The position numbers were made by a program, and so were the translations under genes. Below are positions 38,900 to 49,266 of a DNA stretch of 64,000 bases, in pieces. The notes beneath the pieces were generated by a model. The model searched no databases, was not told the DNA's origin, and saw only the letters and a list, made by a program, of their open reading frames with translations. The DNA comes from an uncultured Pseudomonadota bacterium (GTDB lineage: Bacteria; Pseudomonadota; Gammaproteobacteria; Burkholderiales; Burkholderiaceae_C). The stretch's first letter is position 1. Each line of letters opens with the position of its first letter. The stretch is from NCBI GenBank assembly GCA_945952465.1, contig CAMFIB010000001.1, positions 868,001 through 932,000 of the forward strand, written 5' to 3'.

Positions 38900-38923
38900 C
38901 ACGTTCCACCCTGTGGTAACGTG
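38900..38923 (+). promoter_or_regulatory. Hairpin upstream of hfq
   Basis: CACGTTCCAC pairs with GTGG-T-AACGTG through a 10-bp stem with one bulged T and a 3-nt loop. It lies in the 86-bp der-hfq gap, 37 bp before the hfq start. It may be a der terminator without T-run or a leader element. Confidence 0.4.
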
Positions 38924-38959
38924 CAACTTCTTCAACACAACAGAACACGGAACTATATC

Positions 38960-39208
38960 GTGAGCAACAAAGGCCAACTTCTTCAAGACCCGTTCCTCAA
39001 CGCACTGCGCAGGGAACATGTTCCGGTCTCCATCTACCTCGTCAACGGCATCAAGCTGCAGGGCCAGATCGAGTCGTTCGACCAATACGTGGTGCTGCTG
39101 CGCAACACGGTGACGCAGATGGTCTACAAACACGCCATTTCCACCATCGTGCCGGCCCGCGCGGTGAATTTCCAGACGAACGACGAGGCGGAAGCCCCGC
39201 ACGCCTGA
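38960..39208 (+). CDS. hfq: RNA chaperone Hfq
   Basis: Hexameric Sm-like protein that promotes sRNA-mRNA pairing. The 82-residue product has the Sm1 motif ([26 protein letters not shown]) and Sm2 [10 protein letters not shown], with a short acidic C-terminus. GTG 38960 gives the exact Hfq N-terminus ([13 protein letters not shown]). A good intrinsic terminator follows 10 bp after the stop, before hflX. Confidence 0.98.
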   Translation: MSNKGQLLQDPFLNALRREHVPVSIYLVNGIKLQGQIESFDQYVVLLRNTVTQMVYKHAISTIVPARAVNFQTNDEAEAPHA

Positions 39209-39218
39209 TGACGCCAGG

Positions 39219-39240
39219 GGCGACGCTGTCGCCGCTTTTT
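39219..39240 (+). terminator. Intrinsic terminator after hfq
   Basis: GGCGAC (39219-39224), loop GCT, GTCGCC (39228-39233), then GCTTTTT. A compact GC stem with a five-T run 10 bp after the hfq stop. Since hflX follows 17 bp later with no obvious separate promoter, it probably acts as an attenuator, making hfq more abundant than hflX. Confidence 0.75.
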
Positions 39241-39257
39241 CTCTCCTCCAAGACCCG

Positions 39258-40463
39258 TTGACCGACACCGGTTCCGCCGCCGAATCCTCCCCCGCGCCAT
39301 TGGCCGTGCTGGTCGGGGTCGATTTCGGCCGGCCGCATTTCGACGGTGACCTCGAGGAACTGGGCCTGCTGGCGCAGACCGCCGGTCTGGAGCCTGTGGC
39401 CCGTGTCACCTGCAAGCGCAAGGCACCAGACCCGGCGCTGTTCGTCGGCAGCGGCAAGGCCGAGGAAATCAAGGAACTGGCTCAACTGCACGGCGCCACC
39501 GAGATCCTGTTCGACCAGTCGCTCAGCCCGGCGCAGCAGCGCAACCTGGAGCGCGCAACCGGCCTGGCGGTGAACGACCGCACGCTGCTCATCCTCGAAA
39601 TCTTCGCCCAGCGCGCCCGCAGCCACGAGGGCAAGCTGCAGGTGGAACTGGCGCGGCTGCAATACCTTTCCACCCGCCTCGTGCGCCGCTGGTCCCACCT
39701 GGAACGCCAGACCGGTGGCTTCGGCCTGCGCGGCGGTCCGGGTGAAAAGCAGATCGAGCTCGACCGCCGGATGATCGGCGAATCCATCAAGCGCACCAAG
39801 GAGCGGCTGGTCAAGGTCAAGAAGCAGCGCCAGACCCAGCGCCGCCACCGCGAACGGCAGAACGCCTTCACCATCTCGCTGGTCGGCTACACCAATGCCG
39901 GCAAATCCACGCTGTTCAACGCACTGGTGAAAGCCCGTGCCTATGCGGCCGACCAGCTGTTCGCCACGCTGGACACCACCACCCGCCACCTGTACCTGGG
40001 CGATGCCGCGGGCGGCGGCCGTTCGGTGTCGCTGTCGGACACGGTGGGTTTCATCCGCGACCTGCCGCACGGCCTGATCGACGCCTTCGCCGCCACGCTG
40101 CAGGAAGCGGCCGACGCCGACCTGCTGCTGCACGTGGTCGACGCCGCCAACCCGCACCACCACGAGCAGATAGCGGAGGTGCAGCGGGTGCTGGCCGAAA
40201 TCGGCGCCGAAGACGTGCCGCAGATCCTCGTCTACAACAAGCTCGACGCGCTCGACGAGGCGCATCGCCCGCTGCAGCTGGTCGATACCCCCGAGGTCGA
40301 CGGCCTGCCGGTGACCCGCGTCTTTGCCAGCGCCCAGAGCGGCGAGGGCCTGCCCGAGCTGCGCGCCGAGCTGTCGCGCCGCGCGCTGGCGGAGCGCCTG
40401 GAACATGAGGACGGCGAGTTGGTCCCTGAAAGCGTGGGTCATCTCGATTCTCTGCCATCCTGA
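39258..40463 (+). CDS. hflX: Ribosome-rescue GTPase HflX
   Basis: GTPase that splits stalled ribosomes, particularly after heat stress. The 401-residue product has an N-terminal HflX domain (VGVDFGRPHFDGDLEELGLL, FVGSGKAEEI), the Gly-rich linker GGFGLRGGPGEKQIE and a GTPase domain with GYTNAGKST, DTVGFIRDLP and NKLD. TTG 39258 is the start giving the full first domain; it stands after the hfq terminator. Downstream hflK starts 42 bp after the stop. Confidence 0.95.
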   Translation: MTDTGSAAESSPAPLAVLVGVDFGRPHFDGDLEELGLLAQTAGLEPVARVTCKRKAPDPALFVGSGKAEEIKELAQLHGATEILFDQSLSPAQQRNLERATGLAVNDRTLLILEIFAQRARSHEGKLQVELARLQYLSTRLVRRWSHLERQTGGFGLRGGPGEKQIELDRRMIGESIKRTKERLVKVKKQRQTQRRHRERQNAFTISLVGYTNAGKSTLFNALVKARAYAADQLFATLDTTTRHLYLGDAAGGGRSVSLSDTVGFIRDLPHGLIDAFAATLQEAADADLLLHVVDAANPHHHEQIAEVQRVLAEIGAEDVPQILVYNKLDALDEAHRPLQLVDTPEVDGLPVTRVFASAQSGEGLPELRAELSRRALAERLEHEDGELVPESVGHLDSLPS

Positions 40464-40505
40464 TTGGGCACAATCGGCCCTGATTCGATCAACACCCACA
40501 TGCGC

Positions 40506-41894
40506 ATGAATCTCAAATCGCCGGCTTTTCCGTGGGCACGCCTGACGGACCGCATCCGGGGCATGTTCAACCTGAACGATCCGCGCTGGGGCCGGGGCGA
40601 CGATTCGTCGTCCGGCAACGCCGATCGGCCGGAACCGCCGCCGCCGCCTCCACCACCCCCTCCGCCGCCGTCTGGCGGTGGCCGCGGACCCAACCAGGGC
40701 CCGCCTGACCTGGATGAGCTGTGGCGCGACTTCAACCGCAAGCTCGGCGGCCTGCTGGGCGGTGGCCGCGGCGGCAACCGCAACGGCGGCAACCGTGGCG
40801 GTCCCGGTGGCGGCAATGGCGAAGGCGGCGGTGGCTTTCCCAGCCTGAAGAACGCCGGTTTCGGTGTTGGGGCCATTGCCGGCGTCGTGCTGCTCATCTG
40901 GCTGGGCACCGGCTTCTTCATCGTGCAGGAAGGCCAGCAGGCCGTCATCACGCAGTTCGGCAAGTACCACTCCACCGTGGGGGCCGGCTTCAACTGGCGG
41001 CTGCCGTACCCGGTGCAGCGCCACGACGTGGTCTCGGTCACGCAGATCCGCTCGGTCGATGTGGGCCGCGACAACATCATCAAGGCGACAGGCCTGCGCG
41101 AGTCGGCGATGCTGACGGAAGACGAGAACATCGTCGAGATCAAGTTCGCGGTGCAGTACCGCCTGAACGACGCGCGGGCTTACCTGTTCGAAAGCAAGGA
41201 CCCGCAGGCCGCCGTGGTGCAGGCCGCCGAAACGGCGGTGCGCGAGGTGGTCGGCAACATGAAGATGGATTCGGCATTGGCCGAGGAGCGCGACCAGATC
41301 GGCCCGCGGGTGCGCGCACTGATGCAGGCCATGCTGGACCGCTACAAGGTCGGCATCGAGGTGGTGGGCATCAACCTGCAGCAATCCGGCGTGCGGCCGC
41401 CCGAGCAGGTGCAGGCCGCCTTCGACGACGTGCTGAAGGCCGGACAGGAGCGCGAACGCGCGAAGAACGAGGCCCAGGCCTACGCCAACGACGTGGTGCC
41501 GCGTGCCGTGGGTACGGCTTCGCGGCTGGGCCAGGAGGCCGAAGCCTACAAGGCGCGCATCGTCGCGCAGTCGCAGGGTGACGCGCAGCGCTTCCGCTCG
41601 GTGCAGGCCGAGTACCAGAAGGCGCCGCAGGTCACGCGCGACCGCATGTACCTCGAGACCATGCAGCAGATCTACGGCAACGTGACCAAGGTGCTGGTCG
41701 ATTCCAAGCAAGGCTCGCCGCTGCTGTACCTGCCGCTCGACAAGCTCACCGCCCCGGGAGCCGCCGCACCGGCCGCCACCGACACGCCGGCCACCCAGTC
41801 GTCGGCCCCGGCGACCGCGCCCACCCCGCAGATCTCATCGGCCGATTCCCGGCTGCGCGACTCGTCGCGCACCCGCGAGCGCGAGAGCCGTTGA
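40506..41894 (+). CDS. hflK: FtsH protease regulator HflK
   Basis: Band-7/SPFH membrane protein that forms the HflKC cage around FtsH. The 462-residue product has a cytosolic N-terminus with a run of 12 prolines (40635-40670) and a Gly/Asn-rich segment, one membrane helix (GAIAGVVLLIWLGTGFFIV), an SPFH domain (QEGQQAVITQFGKYHSTVGAG) and a coiled coil. ATG 40506 (NLKSPAFPW) is preferred over ATG 40500 by family similarity; no clear ribosome-binding site is seen. The polyproline run predicts dependence on EF-P, which is encoded at 55 kb. Confidence 0.92.
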   Translation: MNLKSPAFPWARLTDRIRGMFNLNDPRWGRGDDSSSGNADRPEPPPPPPPPPPPPSGGGRGPNQGPPDLDELWRDFNRKLGGLLGGGRGGNRNGGNRGGPGGGNGEGGGGFPSLKNAGFGVGAIAGVVLLIWLGTGFFIVQEGQQAVITQFGKYHSTVGAGFNWRLPYPVQRHDVVSVTQIRSVDVGRDNIIKATGLRESAMLTEDENIVEIKFAVQYRLNDARAYLFESKDPQAAVVQAAETAVREVVGNMKMDSALAEERDQIGPRVRALMQAMLDRYKVGIEVVGINLQQSGVRPPEQVQAAFDDVLKAGQERERAKNEAQAYANDVVPRAVGTASRLGQEAEAYKARIVAQSQGDAQRFRSVQAEYQKAPQVTRDRMYLETMQQIYGNVTKVLVDSKQGSPLLYLPLDKLTAPGAAAPAATDTPATQSSAPATAPTPQISSADSRLRDSSRTRERESR

Positions 41895-41904
41895 GGAGCA
41901 CGCC

Positions 41905-42837
41905 ATGAACAGAATCGGATTCATCGTTTCCTCCGCCCTCGTCGTGCTGGTCGTCCTCAGCTCGATGCTGTTCGTCGTCGACCAGCGCCAGTTCGGCGTG
42001 GTCTACGCGCTCGGCCAGATCAAGGAAGTCATCACCGAGCCCGGCCTCAACATCAAGCTGCCGCCGCCGTTCCAGAACGTGTCGTACATCGACAAGCGCC
42101 TGCTCACGCTGGACAGCAACGACGCCGAGCCGCTGCTCACCGCCGAGAAGCAGCGTGTGGTCATCGACTGGTACGTGCGCTGGCGCATCACGCAGCCGAC
42201 CGAGTACATCCGCAACGTTGGGCTCGATGAGAACGCCGGCGCTTCGCAGCTCAGCCGCGTGGTGCGCAACGCCTTCCAGGAAGAGATCAACAAGCGCACC
42301 GTGAAGGAGCTGCTGTCGCTCAAGCGCGAGGCGCTGATGGCCGACGTGAAGCGCGAGGTGCTGGAGAAGGTGCGCGGGGCCAAGCCCTGGGGCATCGACG
42401 TGATCGACGTGCGCGTGACGCGGGTCGACTACGTGGAGGCCATCACCGAATCGGTCTACCGCCGCATGGAGGCCGAGCGCCGCCGCGTGGCCAACGAGCT
42501 GCGCTCCACCGGTGCGGCCGAGGGCGAGAAGATCCGCGCAGACGCCGACCGCCAGCGCGAGGTGACGATCGCCAACGCCTACCGCGACGCCCAGAAGACC
42601 AAGGGCGAAGGCGACGGCGAGGCCGCGCGCATCTACGGCGAGGCCTTCGGCCGCGACCCGCAGTTCGCGCAGTTCTACCGCAGCCTCGAGGCCTACAAGG
42701 CCAGCTTCAACCGCAAGTCCGACGTGCTGGTGCTCGACCCCGCGCAGTCCGACTTCTTCAAGGCGCTGCGCAGCAGCAACGTGGGCGGCGGCGCTGCGCC
42801 TGCGGCCCCGCGCAAGGCGCCGGAACCGCGGCGGTGA
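41905..42837 (+). CDS. hflC: FtsH protease regulator HflC
   Basis: Partner of HflK in the membrane HflKC complex. The 310-residue product has an N-terminal membrane anchor (FIVSSALVVLVVLSSMLFVV), an SPFH domain (VDQRQFGVVYALGQIKEVIT) and a C-terminal Ala/Glu coiled coil (AEGEKIRADADRQREVTIAN). GAGGAG precedes ATG 41905. The stop overlaps the next gene as GTGA. Confidence 0.95.
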   Translation: MNRIGFIVSSALVVLVVLSSMLFVVDQRQFGVVYALGQIKEVITEPGLNIKLPPPFQNVSYIDKRLLTLDSNDAEPLLTAEKQRVVIDWYVRWRITQPTEYIRNVGLDENAGASQLSRVVRNAFQEEINKRTVKELLSLKREALMADVKREVLEKVRGAKPWGIDVIDVRVTRVDYVEAITESVYRRMEAERRRVANELRSTGAAEGEKIRADADRQREVTIANAYRDAQKTKGEGDGEAARIYGEAFGRDPQFAQFYRSLEAYKASFNRKSDVLVLDPAQSDFFKALRSSNVGGGAAPAAPRKAPEPRR

Positions 42838-43022
42838 GCGGCCAGCTCTTCTGGACCGCACTGGCCCTGCTGCTCATCGTCGAGGGGCTGATTCCCTTCA
42901 TCTCGCCGGAGGGCTGGCGCCGCACCGTCACGCAGATCGCGCGGCTGCGCGACGGCCAGATCCGCTTCATCGGTCTGGGCGGCGTGGCGGTGGGTTTGCT
43001 GCTGCTCTGGCTGGTTGACTGA
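42834..43022 (+). CDS. yjeT: YjeT-like DUF2065 small membrane protein
   Basis: The 62-residue product has two membrane segments (LFWTALALLLIVEGLIPFI and FIGLGGVAVGLLLLWLV) around a short basic loop containing SPEGWRRTVTQIA, the DUF2065 hallmark. The family regularly follows hflC, as here, with GTGA overlap. Function is unknown. Confidence 0.88.
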   Translation: MSGQLFWTALALLLIVEGLIPFISPEGWRRTVTQIARLRDGQIRFIGLGGVAVGLLLLWLVD

Positions 43023-43076
43023 GCGCCTGAAACGCGCGATGCGGCGCGGCCTGCCGGGGTGGTCACGCGCGCCCGG

Positions 43077-43082
43077 TAAAAT
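43077..43082 (+). promoter_or_regulatory. Candidate -10 element upstream of hisZ
   Basis: TAAAAT in CCGGTAAAATCACG, 27 bp before the hisZ ATG. Third occurrence of TAAAATCAC upstream of a plus-strand gene in this window. No good -35. Confidence 0.4.
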
Positions 43083-43109
43083 CACGTTTTAACCCCTCCG
43101 CTTGCATCT

Positions 43110-45615
<2,506 letters not shown>

Positions 45616-45617
45616 CC

Positions 45618-46142
45618 ATGCTGACCGAAGACGGCCGCCACCTCTACGTCAGCTACGACGAATACCACAACCTCATCGAAAAGCTGGCACTCAAGGTGCA
45701 CCAGTCGGGCTGGCAGTTCGACACCATCCTGTGCCTGGCGCGCGGCGGCATGCGGCCCGGCGACATCCTGAGCCGCATCTTCACGGTGCCGCTGGCCATC
45801 ATGTCGACCAGCTCCTACCGCGCCGAATCCGGCACCGCGCAAGGCCACCTCGACCTGGCGCGCTACATCACCACGCCGCAGGGCGACATCGCCGGCCGGG
45901 TGCTGCTGGTCGACGACCTCGCCGACACCGGCCACACGCTGGATCGGGTGGTCGACCTGCTAAAAGACGGCTACCCCGGCATCACCGAGCTGCGCACCGC
46001 CGTGATCTGGACCAAGGCCATGTCGACCTTCCGCGCCGACTATTCGGTCGAGGAACTGCCGACCAACCCGTGGATCCACCAGCCGTTCGAGGGCTACGAC
46101 AACATGAGCCCCGAACGCCTGCTCGAGAAGTGGACGGTTTGA
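45618..46142 (+). CDS. Purine phosphoribosyltransferase (xanthine-guanine/hypoxanthine type)
   Basis: Salvage enzyme joining a purine base to PRPP. The 174-residue product has the PRPP-binding motif VLLVDDLADTGHTLD, an early loop CLARGGMRPGDILSR and the C-terminal NPWIHQPFEGYD. It starts 2 bp after purA, supporting a role in purine balance. The exact base preference (guanine, hypoxanthine or xanthine) cannot be read from the sequence. Confidence 0.88.
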   Translation: MLTEDGRHLYVSYDEYHNLIEKLALKVHQSGWQFDTILCLARGGMRPGDILSRIFTVPLAIMSTSSYRAESGTAQGHLDLARYITTPQGDIAGRVLLVDDLADTGHTLDRVVDLLKDGYPGITELRTAVIWTKAMSTFRADYSVEELPTNPWIHQPFEGYDNMSPERLLEKWTV

Positions 46143-46147
46143 GCCCG

Positions 46148-47062
46148 ATGGCGCCGGCCGGCCGGCGCCGCTTCGCACGGCTCGCCCTCGCAATGGCGGC
46201 GGCGGTGCTCGCCGGCTGCGGCACCGTGGCGCCGCCGGCCCAGGCGCCCGCCGTTCCAGACCCCGTTGCCGCGCCCAAGCGGCCGCCGCGCATCGGACTG
46301 GCGCTGGGCGGCGGCGCGGCCCGCGGTTTCGCTCACGTGGGTGTGATCGAGGTGCTGGAAGAGGCCGGCATCAAGCCCGACCTCGTCGTCGGCACCTCCG
46401 CCGGCAGCCTGGTTGGCGCGCTGTACGCCTCCGGCAAGAACGGCCCGCAACTGCACAAGGTGGCCGAAGAAATGGACGAGGCCGAGATCGCCGACTGGAC
46501 GCTGCCGTTCTTCAACCGCGGCATGCTGCGCGGCGACGCGCTGGCCCGCTACGTCAGCAACCAGGTTGGCGGCCGCACCATCGAGTCGCTGCCGATGACG
46601 CTGGGGGTGGTCGCCACCGACCTCGGCTCCGGCAAGCCCATCGTGTTCCGGCGCGGCGACACCGCCACGGCGGTGCGCGCCTCCAGTGCGGTGCCGGCGG
46701 TGTTCCTGCCGGTGCAGATCAACGGCCGCGACTACGTCGACGGCGGGCTGGTCGCGCCGGTGCCGGTGCGCCAGGCCCGCGAGATGGGGGCGGAGCTGGT
46801 GATCGCGGTCGACATATCGGCCTCGCCCGAAGGCAACGGCGCCGGCGACACGCTGCAGATCCTGCTGCAGACCTTCGCCATCATGGGCAGCAGCATCAAC
46901 CAGTACGAATTGAAGAACGCCGACGTCGTGGTTCGGCCGCCGCTGGCCGGCGTGCGCAGCGCCGACTTCACCGCCAAGCGCCGCGCCATCGAAGCCGGCC
47001 GCAGCGCCATGCTGGCCGCGCTGCCGCAGCTGCGCGCCGCCATCGCCGAAAAGACCCGCTGA
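46148..47062 (+). CDS. Patatin-like phospholipase lipoprotein (RssA-like)
   Basis: Serine lipid acyl hydrolase of the bacterial patatin family. The 304-residue product has a lipoprotein signal (ARLALAMAAAVLAGC), a Pro/Ala linker, the oxyanion loop GGGAARGFAHVGV, nucleophile Ser in GTSAGS and the catalytic Asp in DGGLVAPVPV. Its lipobox suggests an envelope-anchored hydrolase. ATG 46148 is used; a TTG at 46139 overlapping the upstream stop is an alternative. The plus-strand gene series ends here. Confidence 0.88.
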   Translation: MAPAGRRRFARLALAMAAAVLAGCGTVAPPAQAPAVPDPVAAPKRPPRIGLALGGGAARGFAHVGVIEVLEEAGIKPDLVVGTSAGSLVGALYASGKNGPQLHKVAEEMDEAEIADWTLPFFNRGMLRGDALARYVSNQVGGRTIESLPMTLGVVATDLGSGKPIVFRRGDTATAVRASSAVPAVFLPVQINGRDYVDGGLVAPVPVRQAREMGAELVIAVDISASPEGNGAGDTLQILLQTFAIMGSSINQYELKNADVVVRPPLAGVRSADFTAKRRAIEAGRSAMLAALPQLRAAIAEKTR

Positions 47063-47071
47063 AAAAACATA

Positions 47072-47088
47072 GCCCGCACGGGGCGGGC
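47072..47088 (+). terminator. Weak stem-loop after the patatin gene
   Basis: GCCCGC (47072-47077) pairs with GCGGGC (47083-47088), preceded by an A-run but not followed by T residues. Looks like a degraded intrinsic terminator. Confidence 0.4.
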
Positions 47089-47110
47089 AGGGCGTTGACG
47101 TGGAACGCGC

Positions 47111-47143
47111 ACAAAAAAAGGGTTGGTCTTTCAACCAACCCTT
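47111..47143 (-). terminator. Strong intrinsic terminator of the phasin transcript
   Basis: AAGGGTTGGT (47118-47127) and ACCAACCCTT (47134-47143) form a perfect 10-bp stem with a 6-nt loop. On the minus strand it is followed by a run of T (complement of seven A, 47113-47119). It ends the phasin mRNA about 180 nt after the stop codon. Confidence 0.85.
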
Positions 47144-47320
47144 AAGGATCCCTGAACCCGTTGGGTTACGAAAAGATCCGAGGAGACAACCGATACAACC
47201 TGACTGCCTGAAGCAACATGATGGCAGTGTCAGTCAAAATTTTTTCGCTGTGTAGAGCGACCTCACCAGAACAGGACGGGCGAGGTCACCCTGGATTCAA
47301 ATCTTTCTCAATGCGGCCAA
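47144..47320 (-). ncRNA. Structured 3' region of the phasin transcript, possible 3'UTR-derived small RNA
   Basis: This non-coding stretch between the phasin stop and its terminator holds several potential helices: GACCTC/GAGGTC (47259-47264, 47282-47287), ACTGCC/GGCAGT (47203-47208, 47223-47228), and AACCC/GGGTT (47155-47159, 47163-47167) nested within GGATC/GATCC (47146-47150, 47175-47179). It is less GC-rich than its surroundings and contains no gene on either strand. A long structured 3' end closed by a strong terminator is typical of Hfq-bound 3'UTR sRNAs, but this is inference. Confidence 0.35.
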
Positions 47321-47875
47321 TCAGGCGGCACGGGCCTTCTTCGAAGCGGTCTTGGCAGCGCTGACGGCTTGCGAGGACACGGCGTTGAAGTTGGCTTCGG
47401 CCACGTCGGCGGCTTGCTTGACAGCCTTTTGAACCGATTCGAACGCGTTGTTGGCGGCAGCCACGGCGCTCTTCACGACGGCAACAGCGGTTTCCGAACC
47501 GGCCGGGGCGTTCTGGGCGGCGGTGTCAACCAGCGTGACGAACTTGCGCTGCGCGTCGGCGGCTTGGGCTTCGAAAGCCTTGCCCAGTTCCGTGCCGGTG
47601 GACGAAGCGATTTCGTACAGGTGACGGCTGTAGGCAGCGGTCTTTTCAGCCAGGGGCTGGAACAGGCCGGCTTGCAGGGCCAGCAGTTCTTGCGCGTCCT
47701 TCACGCTCAGCAGGGCGTGGGTGTGCTCAGCCGATTCGGACAGGGCAGCCTTGGTGGCGGTGATGTTCAGTTCGACCAGCTTTTCCACGCTTTCGAAAGC
47801 CTTGTTGGTCAGGCCGAAGAGGGTTTCGACGGAAGCCTTGTGGGAAGCGATAACTTGTTCGGGGGTCAACGACAT
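47321..47875 (-). CDS. phaP: Phasin family protein
   Basis: Polyhydroxyalkanoate granule surface protein controlling granule size and number. The 184-residue product is a typical beta/alphaproteobacterial phasin: [21 protein letters not shown] at the start, helical amphipathic repeats, and an Ala/Lys-rich end ([13 protein letters not shown]). ATG 47875 has AGGAGA at ideal spacing. Strong codon bias and a near-consensus promoter indicate high expression. The promoter is bracketed by two copies of TGTTGCGGTGCAGCA, likely PhaR-type operators. No PHA synthase genes are in the window. Confidence 0.93.
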   Translation of the reverse strand: MSLTPEQVIASHKASVETLFGLTNKAFESVEKLVELNITATKAALSESAEHTHALLSVKDAQELLALQAGLFQPLAEKTAAYSRHLYEIASSTGTELGKAFEAQAADAQRKFVTLVDTAAQNAPAGSETAVAVVKSAVAAANNAFESVQKAVKQAADVAEANFNAVSSQAVSAAKTASKKARAA

Positions 47876-47921
47876 GATCAATTCTCCTGAAGTGGTTGGT
47901 TGAGATCTGCCACCCCGTCTA

Positions 47922-47995
47922 TGTTGCGGTGCAGCATGACTCGAATTATAGGCACCGTGCCGGACATTTCAAGCACTTTTTGTTGCGGTGCAGCA
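47922..47995 (-). promoter_or_regulatory. Phasin promoter with flanking duplicated operator-like motif
   Basis: On the minus strand: -35 TTGAAA (47972-47967), 16-bp spacer, -10 TATAAT (47950-47945). The 15-bp motif TGTTGCGGTGCAGCA (plus-strand reading) occurs at 47922-47936, just past the expected transcription start, and at 47981-47995, just upstream of the -35. A repressor binding both would close the promoter; PhaR, which controls phasins in related bacteria, is the obvious candidate. Confidence 0.75.
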
Positions 47996-48094
47996 ATTTA
48001 GACGGTAGCCTCTATCGATCCTCGTGGGCTGGCATGTCCAGCAGGTGACATGGCGAGTCATGGGAGCGCTTGCGCCCATGCAGAATCGACCACC

Positions 48095-48537
<443 letters not shown>

Positions 48538-48541
<4 letters not shown>

Positions 48542-49266
48542 GCGAATCCGCCGTGTCCAACGGAACCGGGATCAGCAGCGAGGCGCTCGACGCCGCCATA
48601 GAAGCCCGCATGTCGACGCGCGCCTTCACCAGCCAGCCCGTGCCGCGCGAACTGATCGAACGCCTGCTCACCGTTGCCAGCCGCGCCGCCTCCAGCACCA
48701 ATACACAACCTTGGAAGGTCTATGTGCTGCAGGGCGAGGCGCTGGACGGCCTGGTGCAGAAGGCCTGCGCCGCGCACGACGCGGTGCGCGACGACCCGTC
48801 GCTGGCCGACAGCTTTCGCGAGGAGCACCGCTACTACCCCACCCAATGGAACAGCCCCTACATCGAGCGGCGCCGCGAGAACGGCTGGGGGCTCTACGGC
48901 CTGCTGGGCATCACCAAGGGCGACAAGGAGAAGATGCACGCGCAGCACCAGCGCAACTACCGCTTCTTCGACGCACCGGTCGGCATGATCTTCACGCTGG
49001 GCCGGGAGCTGGGCCGTGGTTCGCTGATCGACTACGGCATGTTCATGCAGGGCCTGATGGTGAGCGCGGTCGGCCACGGCCTGGCCACCTGCCCGCAGGC
49101 GGCGTGGATCGAGTTCTCCAAGATCGTGCTGCCACACATCGGCGCCGACGAGAACGAGCTGCTGGTCTGCGGGCTGGCGCTCGGCTACGCCGATCCGTCA
49201 GAGCCGGTGAACACTTTCCGCACGCCGCGGGCGCCGGCCTCGGCCTTCACGCGCTGGCTGGATTGA
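48538..49266 (+). CDS. Nitroreductase-family FMN oxidoreductase
   Basis: The 242-residue product has the nitroreductase N-terminal signature ([34 protein letters not shown], split), [12 protein letters not shown] and the C-terminal [17 protein letters not shown]-dependent NAD(P)H reduction of nitro or quinone compounds is the usual activity; the physiological substrate is unknown. GTG 48538 overlaps the thioesterase stop. Its last 20 bp overlap the 3' end of the minus-strand histidine kinase gene. Confidence 0.88.

Noticed and set aside
40635-40830. Proline and glycine codon repeats in hflK as a CRISPR or microsatellite element
   Set aside because: They are simple codon runs in frame within a real protein; there are no spaced repeats.
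47146-47179. The nested GGATC/AACCC hairpin as a plus-strand riboswitch
   Set aside because: It lies after the plus-strand patatin gene, with no plus-strand gene following it for about 900 bp, and does not match a riboswitch class I know.
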